Below are positions 44,500-53,137 of a stretch of DNA of 64,000 nt, one piece after another. How positions within the stretch are numbered: the stretch's first letter is position 1; each line of letters opens with the position of its first letter. Made by a program: the position numbers and the translations under genes. Where the stretch lies: contig NZ_JAUHLN010000001.1 of NCBI RefSeq assembly GCF_030412265.1, positions 1,240,001 to 1,304,000 of the forward strand, in the 5' to 3' direction. The notes beneath the pieces were generated by a model. That model was not told where the DNA came from, made no database searches, and worked only from the letters and a program-made list of their open reading frames with translations. This DNA comes from Fictibacillus terranigra (lineage in GTDB: Bacteria; Bacillota; Bacilli; Bacillales; Fictibacillaceae).

Positions 44500-44506
44500 T
44501 AGTATG
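44500..44506 (-). promoter_or_regulatory. Possible sigma-F/sigma-G type -10 of the small minus-strand gene
   Basis: CATACTA on the minus strand fits the forespore -10 consensus CATWMTA. No good -35 is seen 15-18 bp upstream (only ATGAG), so the assignment is tentative. Confidence 0.35.
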
Positions 44507-44599
44507 CTGCGGAAAAAACAGGCTCATCCTCGCAAAAAAGTGCCAAAAGCACTATAAACTTTTTTAATTTTTAAAAAAATATGTTAAATTGTATACGTT

Positions 44600-44613
44600 T
44601 TCATTATAATGAA
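44600..44613. promoter_or_regulatory. lcfA -10 region within a perfect palindrome
   Basis: TTCATTATAATGAA is a perfect 14-bp palindrome containing TATAAT (44605-44610). It lies about 50 bp before lcfA and could be both promoter and operator. It is not the standard FadR box, although TTCATT/AATGAA recalls the FadR half-site. Confidence 0.45.
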
Positions 44614-44661
44614 GATGAGAGAGTATTTTTTAGAAAGGCGTGAATCAAGGAGGAGGTAAAA

Positions 44662-46353
44662 GTGGAAAGAAGATGGCTTAACCATTATCCACCAGAAATC
44701 CCCAGTGAGGTTGACTATGAGGAACAACCCTTATTCACGTATTTAGAAGAAGCAGCCACTATAAACCCAGAAAAGACTGCTCTTCATTTTCTAGGTAAAG
44801 AAATGTCGTATCAACAGCTTCACGAGAGTGCTGTGAGATTTTCCAACGGGCTGTCTTGCCTCGGTATCGGCAAAGGCGACCGGGTAGCGATTATGCTTCC
44901 AAACTGTCCGCAGGCAGTTATTGCCTATTATGGCATCCTTCTCACGGGGGGAATCGTGGTTCAGACCAATCCCCTGTATACGGAACGAGAACTGAGCCAC
45001 CAGCTCGAGGACAGCGGGGCATCTGCAATCGTCTGCCTAGATCAGCTCTTTTCAAGGGTTGCAGCTGTAAAAGAAATGACACAGCTCGAGCATATAATTG
45101 TGACGGGAATTAAGGATTATTTGCCCTTTCCCAAGAATTTGCTCTATCCGTTTGTACAGAAAAAACAAAAACCTTTTACGGTCGTTGATGTACAGTATGG
45201 CGGAAGTGTTCATTCGTTTAAAGAGTTAGTCAGCAATAGTGAAAATCGGCGGATTCCAGTAGACATTCACCCAAGAGAAGATGTGGCGCTGCTCCAATAC
45301 ACAGGAGGGACGACTGGACCGGCAAAAGGTGTCATGCTGACTCATTCCAATTTGGTGGTGAATTCAAAACAATGCAGCATCTGGATTTATAAACACCGCG
45401 TTGGAGAAGAAGTGGTACTCGCTGCTTTGCCTTTTTTCCATGTGTATGGAATGACGGTGGTGATGAATCAGGCCATCATGACACGGGCCAAACTGATCAT
45501 TCTGCCGCGTTTTGATCCGAAGCAAGTACTGCAGACCATTCATAAGCAGCGGCCTACCTTGTTTCCGGGTGCGCCGACCATGTATATTGCTCTGCTGAAT
45601 CATCCGGATTTAATGAAGTACGACCTTTCCTCCATTCAGGCTTGCATCAGCGGGTCTGCACCGCTGCCAAAAGAAGTTCAGCAAAAATTTCAAGCGGTCA
45701 TTTCCGGAAGTCTGGTTGAGGGCTACGGCCTGACAGAAGCATCACCTGTTACTCACTCCAATCTGATCTATGGAAACCAGGTCAATGGCAGTATCGGTCT
45801 GCCATGGCCAAATACGGAAGCTGCGATTTATTCAACGGAGCGCGGAGAGTTTGCGGAAGTTGGAGAAGTCGGCGAGTTATTGGTGCGAGGGCCTCAGGTG
45901 ATGAAAGGCTACTGGAATCAGCCGGAGGAAACAGCTGCTGTTTTTAAAGATGGATGGCTTATGACCGGTGATATGGGATATATGGATAAGAACGGTTATT
46001 TTTATATCGTCGACAGGAAAAAAGATATGATCATCGCGGGAGGATATAATATATATCCACGCGAAATTGAAGAAGTCCTCTATGAGCATGAAGCGGTAAA
46101 GGAAGCCGTTGTCGTCGGAATTCCGGATCCCTATCGCGGCGAAACCGTTAAGGCGTTTATCGTGTTGAAAGAGAATGCCATTTGCACAGAGGAAACGCTC
46201 AATAAATATTGCCGAGAAAATTTGGCTGCGTTTAAGGTTCCGCGTGTATATGAATTCAGAAGCGAGCTTCCAAAAACGATGGTCGGAAAAATTCTAAGAA
46301 GAGTTTTATTGGAGGAAGAAAGAGCGAAAGAGCGGGAAACACAGGAGATATAG
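44662..46353 (+). CDS. lcfA: Long-chain fatty-acid-CoA ligase
   Basis: A 563-residue adenylate-forming enzyme activating long-chain fatty acids to acyl-CoA, first step of beta-oxidation. Motifs: ATP-binding YTGGTTGPAKGVMLTH (about 212-227), GYGLTEASP (about 353), the hinge VDRKKDMIIAGGYNIYPREIEE, and the C-terminal catalytic Lys in PKTMVGKILRR. GTG at 44662 follows AGGAGGAGG. It begins the lcfA-fadR-fadB-etfB-etfA cluster known from B. subtilis, but here a terminator and a second promoter precede fadR. Confidence 0.92.
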   Translation: MERRWLNHYPPEIPSEVDYEEQPLFTYLEEAATINPEKTALHFLGKEMSYQQLHESAVRFSNGLSCLGIGKGDRVAIMLPNCPQAVIAYYGILLTGGIVVQTNPLYTERELSHQLEDSGASAIVCLDQLFSRVAAVKEMTQLEHIIVTGIKDYLPFPKNLLYPFVQKKQKPFTVVDVQYGGSVHSFKELVSNSENRRIPVDIHPREDVALLQYTGGTTGPAKGVMLTHSNLVVNSKQCSIWIYKHRVGEEVVLAALPFFHVYGMTVVMNQAIMTRAKLIILPRFDPKQVLQTIHKQRPTLFPGAPTMYIALLNHPDLMKYDLSSIQACISGSAPLPKEVQQKFQAVISGSLVEGYGLTEASPVTHSNLIYGNQVNGSIGLPWPNTEAAIYSTERGEFAEVGEVGELLVRGPQVMKGYWNQPEETAAVFKDGWLMTGDMGYMDKNGYFYIVDRKKDMIIAGGYNIYPREIEEVLYEHEAVKEAVVVGIPDPYRGETVKAFIVLKENAICTEETLNKYCRENLAAFKVPRVYEFRSELPKTMVGKILRRVLLEEERAKERETQEI

Positions 46354-46384
46354 GGACCTTTATTAAAAAGGTCCTTGTTTTTTT
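46354..46384 (+). terminator. Terminator after lcfA
   Basis: GGACCTTT (46354-46361) and AAAGGTCC (46367-46374), then TTGTTTTTTT. Confidence 0.88.
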
Positions 46385-46407
46385 ATACAAACAAAGGAAT
46401 AATAGAA

Positions 46408-46462
46408 TTGACAGAAAAAAACGATTTGTTTTACAATTAAAATATGAATGAACAATCATTCA
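46408..46462 (+). promoter_or_regulatory. fadR promoter and FadR operator
   Basis: TTGACA (46408-46413), 18-bp spacer and TACAAT (46432-46437) form the promoter. TGAATGA-ACAA-TCATTCA (46445-46462) is a perfect 7-bp inverted repeat at the predicted start point and fits the B. subtilis FadR box TGAATGAMTANTCATTCA with one difference in the centre. It implies autorepression relieved by long-chain acyl-CoA. Confidence 0.85.
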
Positions 46463-46497
46463 GTTTACAGCAGCTCGTTTGAAGTGAGGAGATTATC

Positions 46498-47106
46498 GTG
46501 AAGCGTAAAGGCCCAAAGTACGACAAAATTATTGATGCCGCAGTTAATGTTATTGCAGTCCATGGGTATCATCAGTCCCAAGTGTCAAAAATTGCAAAGC
46601 AGGCATCTGTAGCAGATGGGACGATCTATCTCTATTTTAAAAATAAAGAAGATCTGCTTGTTTCTGTTTTTAATGAAAAAATGGGAACCTTTATCGAAAG
46701 AACGGGGAGCGAGCTGAAAAGCAAAAAGTCGGCGACCGAAAAACTTTTAACTCTGATCGAGATGCACTTTCGTCTCTTGGATGCAGACCACCAGCTATCC
46801 ATTGTCACACAGCTGGAGCTTCGGCAGACCAACCGGGCATTAAGGGCAAAGATCGGGGAAGTTCTGAAACGATATCTATCCCTGATCGACCTTATCCTGA
46901 AAGAAGGGATGGAGGAAAATGCATTTGACAGGAGCATGGATACCCGGCTGGCCAGACAGATGATTTTTGGCACGATTGATGAAACAGCAACGAACTGGGT
47001 CATGAATGATCATCGTTATGATCTGCCGTCACTTGCCCAGCCTGTACACAGAATGCTTGTTAATGGTTTAAGCAACACTGCAGGGGCTCTCCCCGCGCAA
47101 AAATAG
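46498..47106 (+). CDS. fadR: TetR-family fatty-acid degradation repressor FadR
   Basis: A 202-residue TetR-family repressor. The helix-turn-helix lies at about residues 22-48 (GYHQSQVSKIAKQASVADGTIYLYFKNKEDLL). The C-terminal ligand domain binds long-chain acyl-CoA in the family. GTG at 46498 follows GAGGAG. It is preceded by its own operator and followed by fadB at 23 bp and the etf genes, so the repressor is co-transcribed with its targets. Confidence 0.9.
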   Translation: MKRKGPKYDKIIDAAVNVIAVHGYHQSQVSKIAKQASVADGTIYLYFKNKEDLLVSVFNEKMGTFIERTGSELKSKKSATEKLLTLIEMHFRLLDADHQLSIVTQLELRQTNRALRAKIGEVLKRYLSLIDLILKEGMEENAFDRSMDTRLARQMIFGTIDETATNWVMNDHRYDLPSLAQPVHRMLVNGLSNTAGALPAQK

Positions 47107-47129
47107 ATTATCCTGAGGAGTGTGAGAGA

Positions 47130-47900
47130 GTGGGATTTTTACAGGTTCAAAAAGAGAATAAGATAGCGACTATTCAACTGAATCGCCCTCCGGCGAATGC
47201 TTTGTCCACCCAGCTGATCCGAGAATTGTCGGAGGTCTTCGAAGAATTGGAGAATGACAGCGAAGCAAAGGTCATCCTCATCAAAGGTGAAGGCCGTTTC
47301 TTTTCAGCGGGTGCAGATATTAAAGAGTTTACTACGATTGATAATGAAGCTGAGTTTGCTGATTTGGGAGCGTTCGGGCAGCAGCTGTTTGACCGGATGG
47401 AAAACTATCCAAAGCTGATTATCGCAGCGATTCATGGTGCCGCACTCGGCGGGGGGCTTGAACTGGCAATGGCCTGTCATATCCGCCTCGTATCCAGCGA
47501 CGCAAAGCTGGGGCTCCCGGAGCTGCAGCTGGGGCTGATCCCTGGTTTTGCAGGAACACAGCGTCTCCCTAGATTTGTTGGAACTGCCAAAGCAGCCGAG
47601 ATGCTCGTCACCTCCGAACCGATTTCAGGTGAAGAAGCGGTGAGGTGGGGCTTGGCAACCGCCGCTTATTCTGATGCGGAACTTTTTGAAAAGGCTTACA
47701 GGCTGGCTTCAAAAGCCGCTGCGAAAAGTTCCTTGTCCATCCGGTACACACTCGAGCTTCTGCAGTATGCGGCCCGTGGCCAGTACAGCGAAGGAGCAAA
47801 GAAAGAATCCGAGTATTTCGGAAAAGTCTTCGTATCTGAAGATGGACAAGAAGGAGTTCAAGCGTTTGTTGAAAAAAGGCAGCCGAATTTTAAAAACTAA
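47130..47900 (+). CDS. fadB: Enoyl-CoA hydratase
   Basis: A 256-residue crotonase-fold protein hydrating enoyl-CoA in beta-oxidation. The oxyanion-hole segments are FSAGADIKEF (about 65) and AIHGAALGGGLELAMAC (about 101-117); a catalytic Glu lies in LGLPELQLGLIPGFAGTQRL (about 131). GTG at 47130 has GAGGAG upstream. Position between fadR and etfB matches B. subtilis. Confidence 0.9.
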   Translation: MGFLQVQKENKIATIQLNRPPANALSTQLIRELSEVFEELENDSEAKVILIKGEGRFFSAGADIKEFTTIDNEAEFADLGAFGQQLFDRMENYPKLIIAAIHGAALGGGLELAMACHIRLVSSDAKLGLPELQLGLIPGFAGTQRLPRFVGTAKAAEMLVTSEPISGEEAVRWGLATAAYSDAELFEKAYRLASKAAAKSSLSIRYTLELLQYAARGQYSEGAKKESEYFGKVFVSEDGQEGVQAFVEKRQPNFKN

Positions 47901-47921
47901 TAAATAGTTGGAGGGATTAGC

Positions 47922-48692
47922 ATGAATCTTTATGTAATCTTAAAGCGTACATTTGATACCGAAGAAAAGATCAGCATTTCTAACGGACAGATTTCTCATG
48001 ACAGTGCTGAGTATATCATCAATCCGTATGATGAATACGCGATAGAAGAAGCGATCACTCTTCGTGACGCTCATGGCGGTGAAGTGACCGTTGTAACCGT
48101 GGGAACCGAAGAGTCAGAAAAGGAACTTCGTACCGCATTGGCTATGGGAGCAGACAAAGCGGTTTTAATTGATAACGAGGATCTTGAGAGCTCCGACCAA
48201 TATACGACATCTGCTGTTCTCGCTGAGTTCTTCAAGGATAAGGATTATGACTTGATCCTTGGGGGGAACGTTGCGATCGATAACGGTTCCGGTCAAGTCG
48301 GGCCGCGATTGGCCGAACTATTGGGAATCCCGCAAGTGACAACCATCACGAAGATTGAAATCAATGGAGCAGATGTAGCGATTGAACGTGATGTGGAGGG
48401 AGACGTTGAGAAAATTGAAACGAAGCTTCCATTGCTAGTCACAGCTCAGCAAGGTTTGAACGAACCACGTTATCCATCGTTGCCGGGGATCATGAAGGCA
48501 AAGAAAAAGCCGCTGGAAACACTTGAAATCGATGATCTTGATATCGATAAAGAAGATGTTGAAGCAAAAACAAAGACTGTGGAAGTTTTCTTGCCTCCTA
48601 AAAAGGAAGCAGGGAAGATTTTAAGCGGAGAATTGAACGATCAAGTGAAGGAACTGGTTTCATTATTACGCTCAGAAGCAAAAGTGATATAA
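47922..48692 (+). CDS. etfB: Electron transfer flavoprotein beta subunit
   Basis: A 256-residue EtfB that, with EtfA, accepts electrons from acyl-CoA dehydrogenase. The AMP-binding region and family signature EPRYPSLPGIMKAKKKPLE (about 185-203) are present, as is VGPRLAELLGIPQVT. ATG at 47922 follows GGAGGG. Co-transcribed with fadB and etfA. Confidence 0.94.
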   Translation: MNLYVILKRTFDTEEKISISNGQISHDSAEYIINPYDEYAIEEAITLRDAHGGEVTVVTVGTEESEKELRTALAMGADKAVLIDNEDLESSDQYTTSAVLAEFFKDKDYDLILGGNVAIDNGSGQVGPRLAELLGIPQVTTITKIEINGADVAIERDVEGDVEKIETKLPLLVTAQQGLNEPRYPSLPGIMKAKKKPLETLEIDDLDIDKEDVEAKTKTVEVFLPPKKEAGKILSGELNDQVKELVSLLRSEAKVI

Positions 48693-48705
48693 GGGGGAAT
48701 GCTAC

Positions 48706-49683
48706 ATGTCTAAAAAAGTTCTTGTACTTGCGGAAGTCCGTGACGGTGAATTAAGAAATGTATCCTATGAGGCGATTGGTGCCGCTAAGGAAATTTCCTC
48801 TGGCGGTGAAGTGGTCGCCGTGCTTTGCGGCGAAGGTTTAAATGAAGCGGGACAGTCTTTAGTCCATTATGGAGCAGACCGGGTCATTGTTGCTGAGCAC
48901 AGCCTGCTAACTACGTATTCTACGGACGGATACGTTCAGGCATTGCTTCAAGTCATCGATCAGGAAAAGCCAGAAGGATTGGTGTTGGGCCATACTGCGC
49001 TTGGAAAAGATCTATCACCAAGACTTGCTGCACGTCTCCAATCCGGGTTGATTTCAGATGTAACCTCTCTTGAACAAGCGGGAGACAACGTTGTTTTTAC
49101 CCGGCCGATCTACTCCGGTAAAGCGTTCGAGAAAAAAGTCATTACAGACGGTCTTGTGTTTGTGACGATCCGTCCGAATAACATTGCTCCGCTTGAAAAA
49201 GATGAAAGCCGTTCTGGAGAGGTTTCCTCTCTGGCGGTCGATGTTAAGGATCTGCGCACCATTGTGAAGGATGTTGTCCGCAAAGCTTCTACAGGTGTTG
49301 ATTTATCGGAAGCAAAAATCATCGTTGCCGGAGGACGAGGAGTTAAATCTGAAGATGGATTCAAACCGCTGCAAGAGTTGGCCGACGTGCTCGGCGCTGC
49401 TGTCGGTGCATCCCGCGGAGCGTGTGATGCTGATTATTGTGATTACTCCCTTCAAATCGGACAAACAGGAAAAGTTGTAACACCTGATCTTTACATTGCC
49501 TGCGGAATTTCCGGTGCCATCCAGCATTTAGCCGGTATGTCCAATTCCAAAGTCATTGTTGCGATCAACAAAGATCCTGAAGCCAGCATCTTTTCTGTTG
49601 CGGACTATGGCATCGTAGGGGATTTATTCGAAGTCGTACCACTGCTTACGGAAGAATTCAAAAATGTTTTAGTAAAATCATAA
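48706..49683 (+). CDS. etfA: Electron transfer flavoprotein alpha subunit
   Basis: A 325-residue EtfA carrying FAD. The C-terminal FAD domain has [30 protein letters not shown], beginning at about residue 203, then [25 protein letters not shown] and [22 protein letters not shown]. (Signature described as positions 203-232 and 252-276.) ATG at 48706 follows AAGGGGG, 13 bp after etfB. A hairpin follows, closing the fad-etf unit. Confidence 0.94.
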   Translation: MSKKVLVLAEVRDGELRNVSYEAIGAAKEISSGGEVVAVLCGEGLNEAGQSLVHYGADRVIVAEHSLLTTYSTDGYVQALLQVIDQEKPEGLVLGHTALGKDLSPRLAARLQSGLISDVTSLEQAGDNVVFTRPIYSGKAFEKKVITDGLVFVTIRPNNIAPLEKDESRSGEVSSLAVDVKDLRTIVKDVVRKASTGVDLSEAKIIVAGGRGVKSEDGFKPLQELADVLGAAVGASRGACDADYCDYSLQIGQTGKVVTPDLYIACGISGAIQHLAGMSNSKVIVAINKDPEASIFSVADYGIVGDLFEVVPLLTEEFKNVLVKS

Positions 49684-49698
49684 AAAAAGATGGAGCGG

Positions 49699-49726
49699 GG
49701 CTGGCTGACAAAGCTGGCCTCTTTTT
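49699..49726 (+). terminator. Terminator after etfA
   Basis: GGC-TG-GCT paired with AGC-TG-GCC (TG/TG internal mismatch) around GACAA, followed by TCTTTTT. Confidence 0.65.
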
Positions 49727-49774
49727 ATACAATGAGTCCATGAATTACGTCAAATAAAGAAATGAGTGGACAAT

Positions 49775-50359
49775 GTGACAACAATTGCTTTCGTAAGACA
49801 TGGCGTTACCGATTGGAACGCTGAAAGAAGAATTCAGGGGATTATCGATGTTCCATTGAATGATCAGGGACGTGCACAGGCTCAAGCTCTTGCTTCAAGG
49901 TTTGAGAAAGAACATTGGGATCTGCTTTTTACAAGCCAGCTCACTCGTGCGCGTGAAACAGGATCCATCATCGGGCAGGCACTTGGGATTCCTGTGCATA
50001 CTGACAAGCGCATCCGGGAGGTCAACTTTGGCAGGCTGGAGGGCACAAATGAGCAGGACCGTATAAAACGGTGGGGTACTGACTGGAGTAAACTGGAACA
50101 TGGAAAAGAGAAGAAAGAACAAGTATTGAAAAGAGGCAATGAATTTCTTGAAAACCTTGTAGAACAGCATCAAGGCCGGAAGATCATTGTGGTCAGCCAT
50201 GGCACTTTCATTAGAGCCATGCTAAAAGGCCTGTTGGCAAGTGATGAGTATAATGGATCACTCGTTAACACTTCAGTGAGCATGCTGCATCATAAAGAGC
50301 AGAAATGGGCCTGTTCACTCTTTAACTGTGATGCCCACTTGAAGCAGTCATCCCATTAA
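49775..50359 (+). CDS. Histidine phosphatase (phosphoglycerate-mutase-like)
   Basis: A 194-residue histidine-phosphatase superfamily protein. The catalytic RHG is in FVRHGVTDWNAERRIQG near the N-terminus, the Glu in REVNFGRLEG (about 80) and the second His in IVVSHGTFIRAML (about 148). The set includes broad-specificity phosphatases and alpha-ribazole phosphatases; the substrate is unknown. The start is uncertain: GTG at 49775 or GTG at 49766, neither with a good ribosome site. It stands alone between the etf and trxA units. Confidence 0.82.
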   Translation: MTTIAFVRHGVTDWNAERRIQGIIDVPLNDQGRAQAQALASRFEKEHWDLLFTSQLTRARETGSIIGQALGIPVHTDKRIREVNFGRLEGTNEQDRIKRWGTDWSKLEHGKEKKEQVLKRGNEFLENLVEQHQGRKIIVVSHGTFIRAMLKGLLASDEYNGSLVNTSVSMLHHKEQKWACSLFNCDAHLKQSSH

Positions 50360-50366
50360 AACTATG

Positions 50367-50392
50367 GTTTGATTCAAGGACAAGTTGGGAAC
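50367..50392 (+). promoter_or_regulatory. Possible sigma-B promoter of trxA
   Basis: GTTTGA (50367-50372), a 14-bp spacer and GGGAAC (50387-50392) resemble the general-stress consensus GTTTWW-N12-15-GGGWAW. B. subtilis trxA is known to have a sigma-B promoter. Confidence 0.5.
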
Positions 50393-50477
50393 GATAAACC
50401 TGAGCAAACAAATAGCTGTTAGTCAGTTTTGATGATATACTCTTTTTACACGATGAACTAAAGGAGGCAATTTTAAA

Positions 50478-50789
50478 ATGGCAATCGTAAATGCAACTGA
50501 TCAAACGTTCAGTCAAGAAACAAGTGAAGGACTAGTGCTTGCTGATTTTTGGGCACCATGGTGCGGACCTTGTAAAATGATCGCGCCAGTTCTAGAAGAA
50601 CTAGCCAGTGAAAATCAAGATTTAAAAGTAGTGAAACTAGATGTTGATGAAAACCAAGAAGTAGCAGGTAAATACGGAGTAATGAGTATTCCTACCCTTA
50701 TCGTTTTCAAAGACGGGGAAGTTGTTGACCAAGTTGTAGGCTTCCAGCCAAAAGAAGCGCTTGGCGAGCTCTTAAACAAACATAAATAA
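50478..50789 (+). CDS. trxA: Thioredoxin
   Basis: A 103-residue thioredoxin, the main cytoplasmic disulfide reductase and electron donor to ribonucleotide reductase. The active site is WCGPCK (about residues 28-33) within [13 protein letters not shown], with the cis-Pro in [12 protein letters not shown] at 50478 follows AAAGGAGG. Single-gene unit with terminator. Confidence 0.96.
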   Translation: MAIVNATDQTFSQETSEGLVLADFWAPWCGPCKMIAPVLEELASENQDLKVVKLDVDENQEVAGKYGVMSIPTLIVFKDGEVVDQVVGFQPKEALGELLNKHK

Positions 50790-50805
50790 TTGTGTCTATA
50801 ATCAA

Positions 50806-50833
50806 GGCTGGCAGCTGATGCCGGTCTTTTTTT
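50806..50833 (+). terminator. Terminator after trxA
   Basis: GGCTGGCA (50806-50813) pairs with TGCCGGTC (50819-50826) using two G-U pairs, then seven T. Confidence 0.8.
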
Positions 50834-50909
50834 ATTGCTTTGTATTTCAACTGCAAAAATTAGGATATCATGCTATGATGTTACATAGAAAAAGGAGGGG
50901 AGAGACAAC

Positions 50910-52688
50910 GTGGATACCATAAGAGAGAAGCTGGCTGTGCTTCCGGATCAGCCTGGCTGTTACTTGATGAAAGACCAATTCGGAAAAGTCATTTATGTAG
51001 GAAAAGCAAAAGTGTTAAAGAACCGTGTTAGATCCTACTTTACTGGTTCACACGACGGGAAAACACAGCGTTTGGTCGCGAATATTACTGATTTTGAATA
51101 CATCATAACCTCCTCAGAGCTAGAAGCTCTCCTTCTTGAAATGAATTTGATTAAAAAGTATGATCCTAAATTTAATGTGATGCTTAAAGATGATAAAACG
51201 TACCCGTACTTAAAAATTACAGCCGAAGAGCAGCCCCGCCTCCTGTATACGAGAAAGATCAGAAAGGACAAGGGGAAATATTTCGGCCCGTTTGTTAATG
51301 CATTCGCAGCGCAAGAGACGAAAAAGCTGCTGGATCGGCTGTATCCGCTCCGCAAGTGCGATCATATGCCCAACAAAGTCTGCCTTTATTATCATATCGG
51401 CCAGTGTCTCGGCCCGTGTGTTTATGATATTACAGAAGAACAGAACAGGAAGATGGTAGAGGAAATCGTTAAATTCCTGAACGGAGGCTTCCCTGAGGTG
51501 AAGGAGGAGCTTACTGAGAAAATGCTTGCTGCATCAGAAGCCTTGAATTTTGAGCGGGCGAAGGAACTGAGGGATCAGATACAGCATATTGATGCGGTGA
51601 TGCAGAAGCAGAAAATGATGACATCAGACATGGTAGACAAAGATGTCTTTGGTTTTTATTACGATAAAGGCTGGATGTGTGTTCAGGTTTTCTTTATCCG
51701 CCAAGGCAAACTGATCGAACGTGATGTTTCTCTTTTTCCTTTTTATGGAGAGGCTATTGAAGATTTCTTATCGTTTATTGGACAGTTTTATCTTCAAAAA
51801 AATCACATTCTGCCTCGGGAGCTATTGCTGCCTCCTGAGGCGGACGGCCAATTGATCAAAGAGCTCCTCGGCATAAAAGTGATTCAGCCGAAGAGGGGAC
51901 AAAAGAAAGAGTTTGTTGAACTGGCTACAAAGAATGCTCAGCTCGCGCTGAATGAAAAATTTGCTCTTATTGAGCGTGATGAGGAGCGTACGATAAAAGC
52001 GGTTGAAAATCTGGGGCTGCAATTAAATATTCCTGCTCCTTACCGTATCGAAGCTTTTGATAACTCCAATATTCATGGAACGAATCCAGTATCTGCCATG
52101 ATCGTCTTTGAAGACGGGAAACCGAACAAAAAAGAATATCGGAAGTATAAGATTAAAACAGTAACCGGTCCTGATGACTACGCCTCGATGAAAGAGGTGG
52201 TTCGCAGGCGCTATTCCCGAATCTTAAAAGAGAACGGACAGCTGCCAGATCTCATCATTATCGATGGGGGAAAAGGACAGATCGCAGCTGCTCAGGATGT
52301 TCTGGAGAATGAGCTGAACCTTGCGATACCAGTCGGCGGACTGGCTAAGGACGAAAAGCATCGGACGTCACAGCTTTTGATGGGGGACCCTCCTGAAATC
52401 ATTCCGCTGCAAAGGAACAGCCAAGAATTTTATCTGCTGCAGCGCATACAGGATGAAGTCCATCGATTCGCGATTTCATTTCATCGCCAGGTCAGGGCAA
52501 AAGGCATGTTTCAATCTAGTCTTGATAACATTCCTGGAGTCGGAGAAAAAAGGAAAAAATTGCTGCTGAAGAAGTTCGGTTCCATTAAAAAAATGAGAGA
52601 GGCCAGCCTGGAGGATTTTCAGGCAGCAGGCATCCCTTTGAATGTTGCGGAGGAAATTATTCAGGCTCTTCAAAAGGAACCTTCATAA
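50910..52688 (+). CDS. uvrC: Excinuclease ABC subunit C
   Basis: A 592-residue UvrC making both incisions in nucleotide-excision repair. Domains: GIY-YIG nuclease (about 13-95, [18 protein letters not shown]), a Cys-rich region ([21 protein letters not shown]), UVR motif for UvrB (about 200-235), the RNase H-like nuclease (about 370-535, [14 protein letters not shown]) and tandem HhH at the C-terminus ([17 protein letters not shown]). GTG at 50910 follows GGAGGGGAG. Confidence 0.95.
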   Translation: MDTIREKLAVLPDQPGCYLMKDQFGKVIYVGKAKVLKNRVRSYFTGSHDGKTQRLVANITDFEYIITSSELEALLLEMNLIKKYDPKFNVMLKDDKTYPYLKITAEEQPRLLYTRKIRKDKGKYFGPFVNAFAAQETKKLLDRLYPLRKCDHMPNKVCLYYHIGQCLGPCVYDITEEQNRKMVEEIVKFLNGGFPEVKEELTEKMLAASEALNFERAKELRDQIQHIDAVMQKQKMMTSDMVDKDVFGFYYDKGWMCVQVFFIRQGKLIERDVSLFPFYGEAIEDFLSFIGQFYLQKNHILPRELLLPPEADGQLIKELLGIKVIQPKRGQKKEFVELATKNAQLALNEKFALIERDEERTIKAVENLGLQLNIPAPYRIEAFDNSNIHGTNPVSAMIVFEDGKPNKKEYRKYKIKTVTGPDDYASMKEVVRRRYSRILKENGQLPDLIIIDGGKGQIAAAQDVLENELNLAIPVGGLAKDEKHRTSQLLMGDPPEIIPLQRNSQEFYLLQRIQDEVHRFAISFHRQVRAKGMFQSSLDNIPGVGEKRKKLLLKKFGSIKKMREASLEDFQAAGIPLNVAEEIIQALQKEPS

Positions 52689-52693
52689 AGGTA

Positions 52694-52722
52694 TTGATTT
52701 TTCAGAAATCCTTTGCTAAACT
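52694..52722 (+). promoter_or_regulatory. lysC promoter
   Basis: TTGATT (52694-52699), 17-bp spacer, TAAACT (52717-52722). Confidence 0.65.
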
Positions 52723-52737
52723 TAAAACAAATTTTAA

Positions 52738-53026
52738 TAGAGCGCCATACTTCAGTTTTGAAGTGATGGTAGAGGAGCAAAAACCAATAGTATGCTATCT
52801 GAAGAGAAGGAGCTCTTATGATGGTAGCGGAAAGGGGATTTTTGCCGAAGCTTTAAGAAGCTCCTGTTTCTTACGGCTGGACCTGCATTGAATAAATGCA
52901 GAGCTGTCACACATTCTTGCCCGGAGGGTGTGTGGAGGACTATCTCACAAGAGGGGAAAACAAGCTGGCTTACTGTTGCTTATACCAAGCAGCAATAAGG
53001 TCTTTTCCTTATTGCTGCTTTTTTAT
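52738..53026 (+). promoter_or_regulatory. Lysine riboswitch (L-box) of lysC
   Basis: Core L-box signatures occur in order: AGAGGAGC (52771 on), TCTGAAGAGAAGGAGC, GATGGTAGCGGAAAGGGGA and GCCGAAG. The expression platform ends in the terminator AAGCAGCAATAAGG (52987-53000), loop TCTTTT, CCTTATTGCTGCTT then a T run to 53025. Lysine binding is expected to favour termination. Confidence 0.93.
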
Positions 53027-53137
53027 TTTGATTTATCAGTTTGTTGCGTAGTGGAAGCCAAATCAGGCTGGCCATATCTGGGTGCCTTTTAGATCGAGGC
53101 AATAGATTATATTCAATGATGAGAGAGGATGGACATC

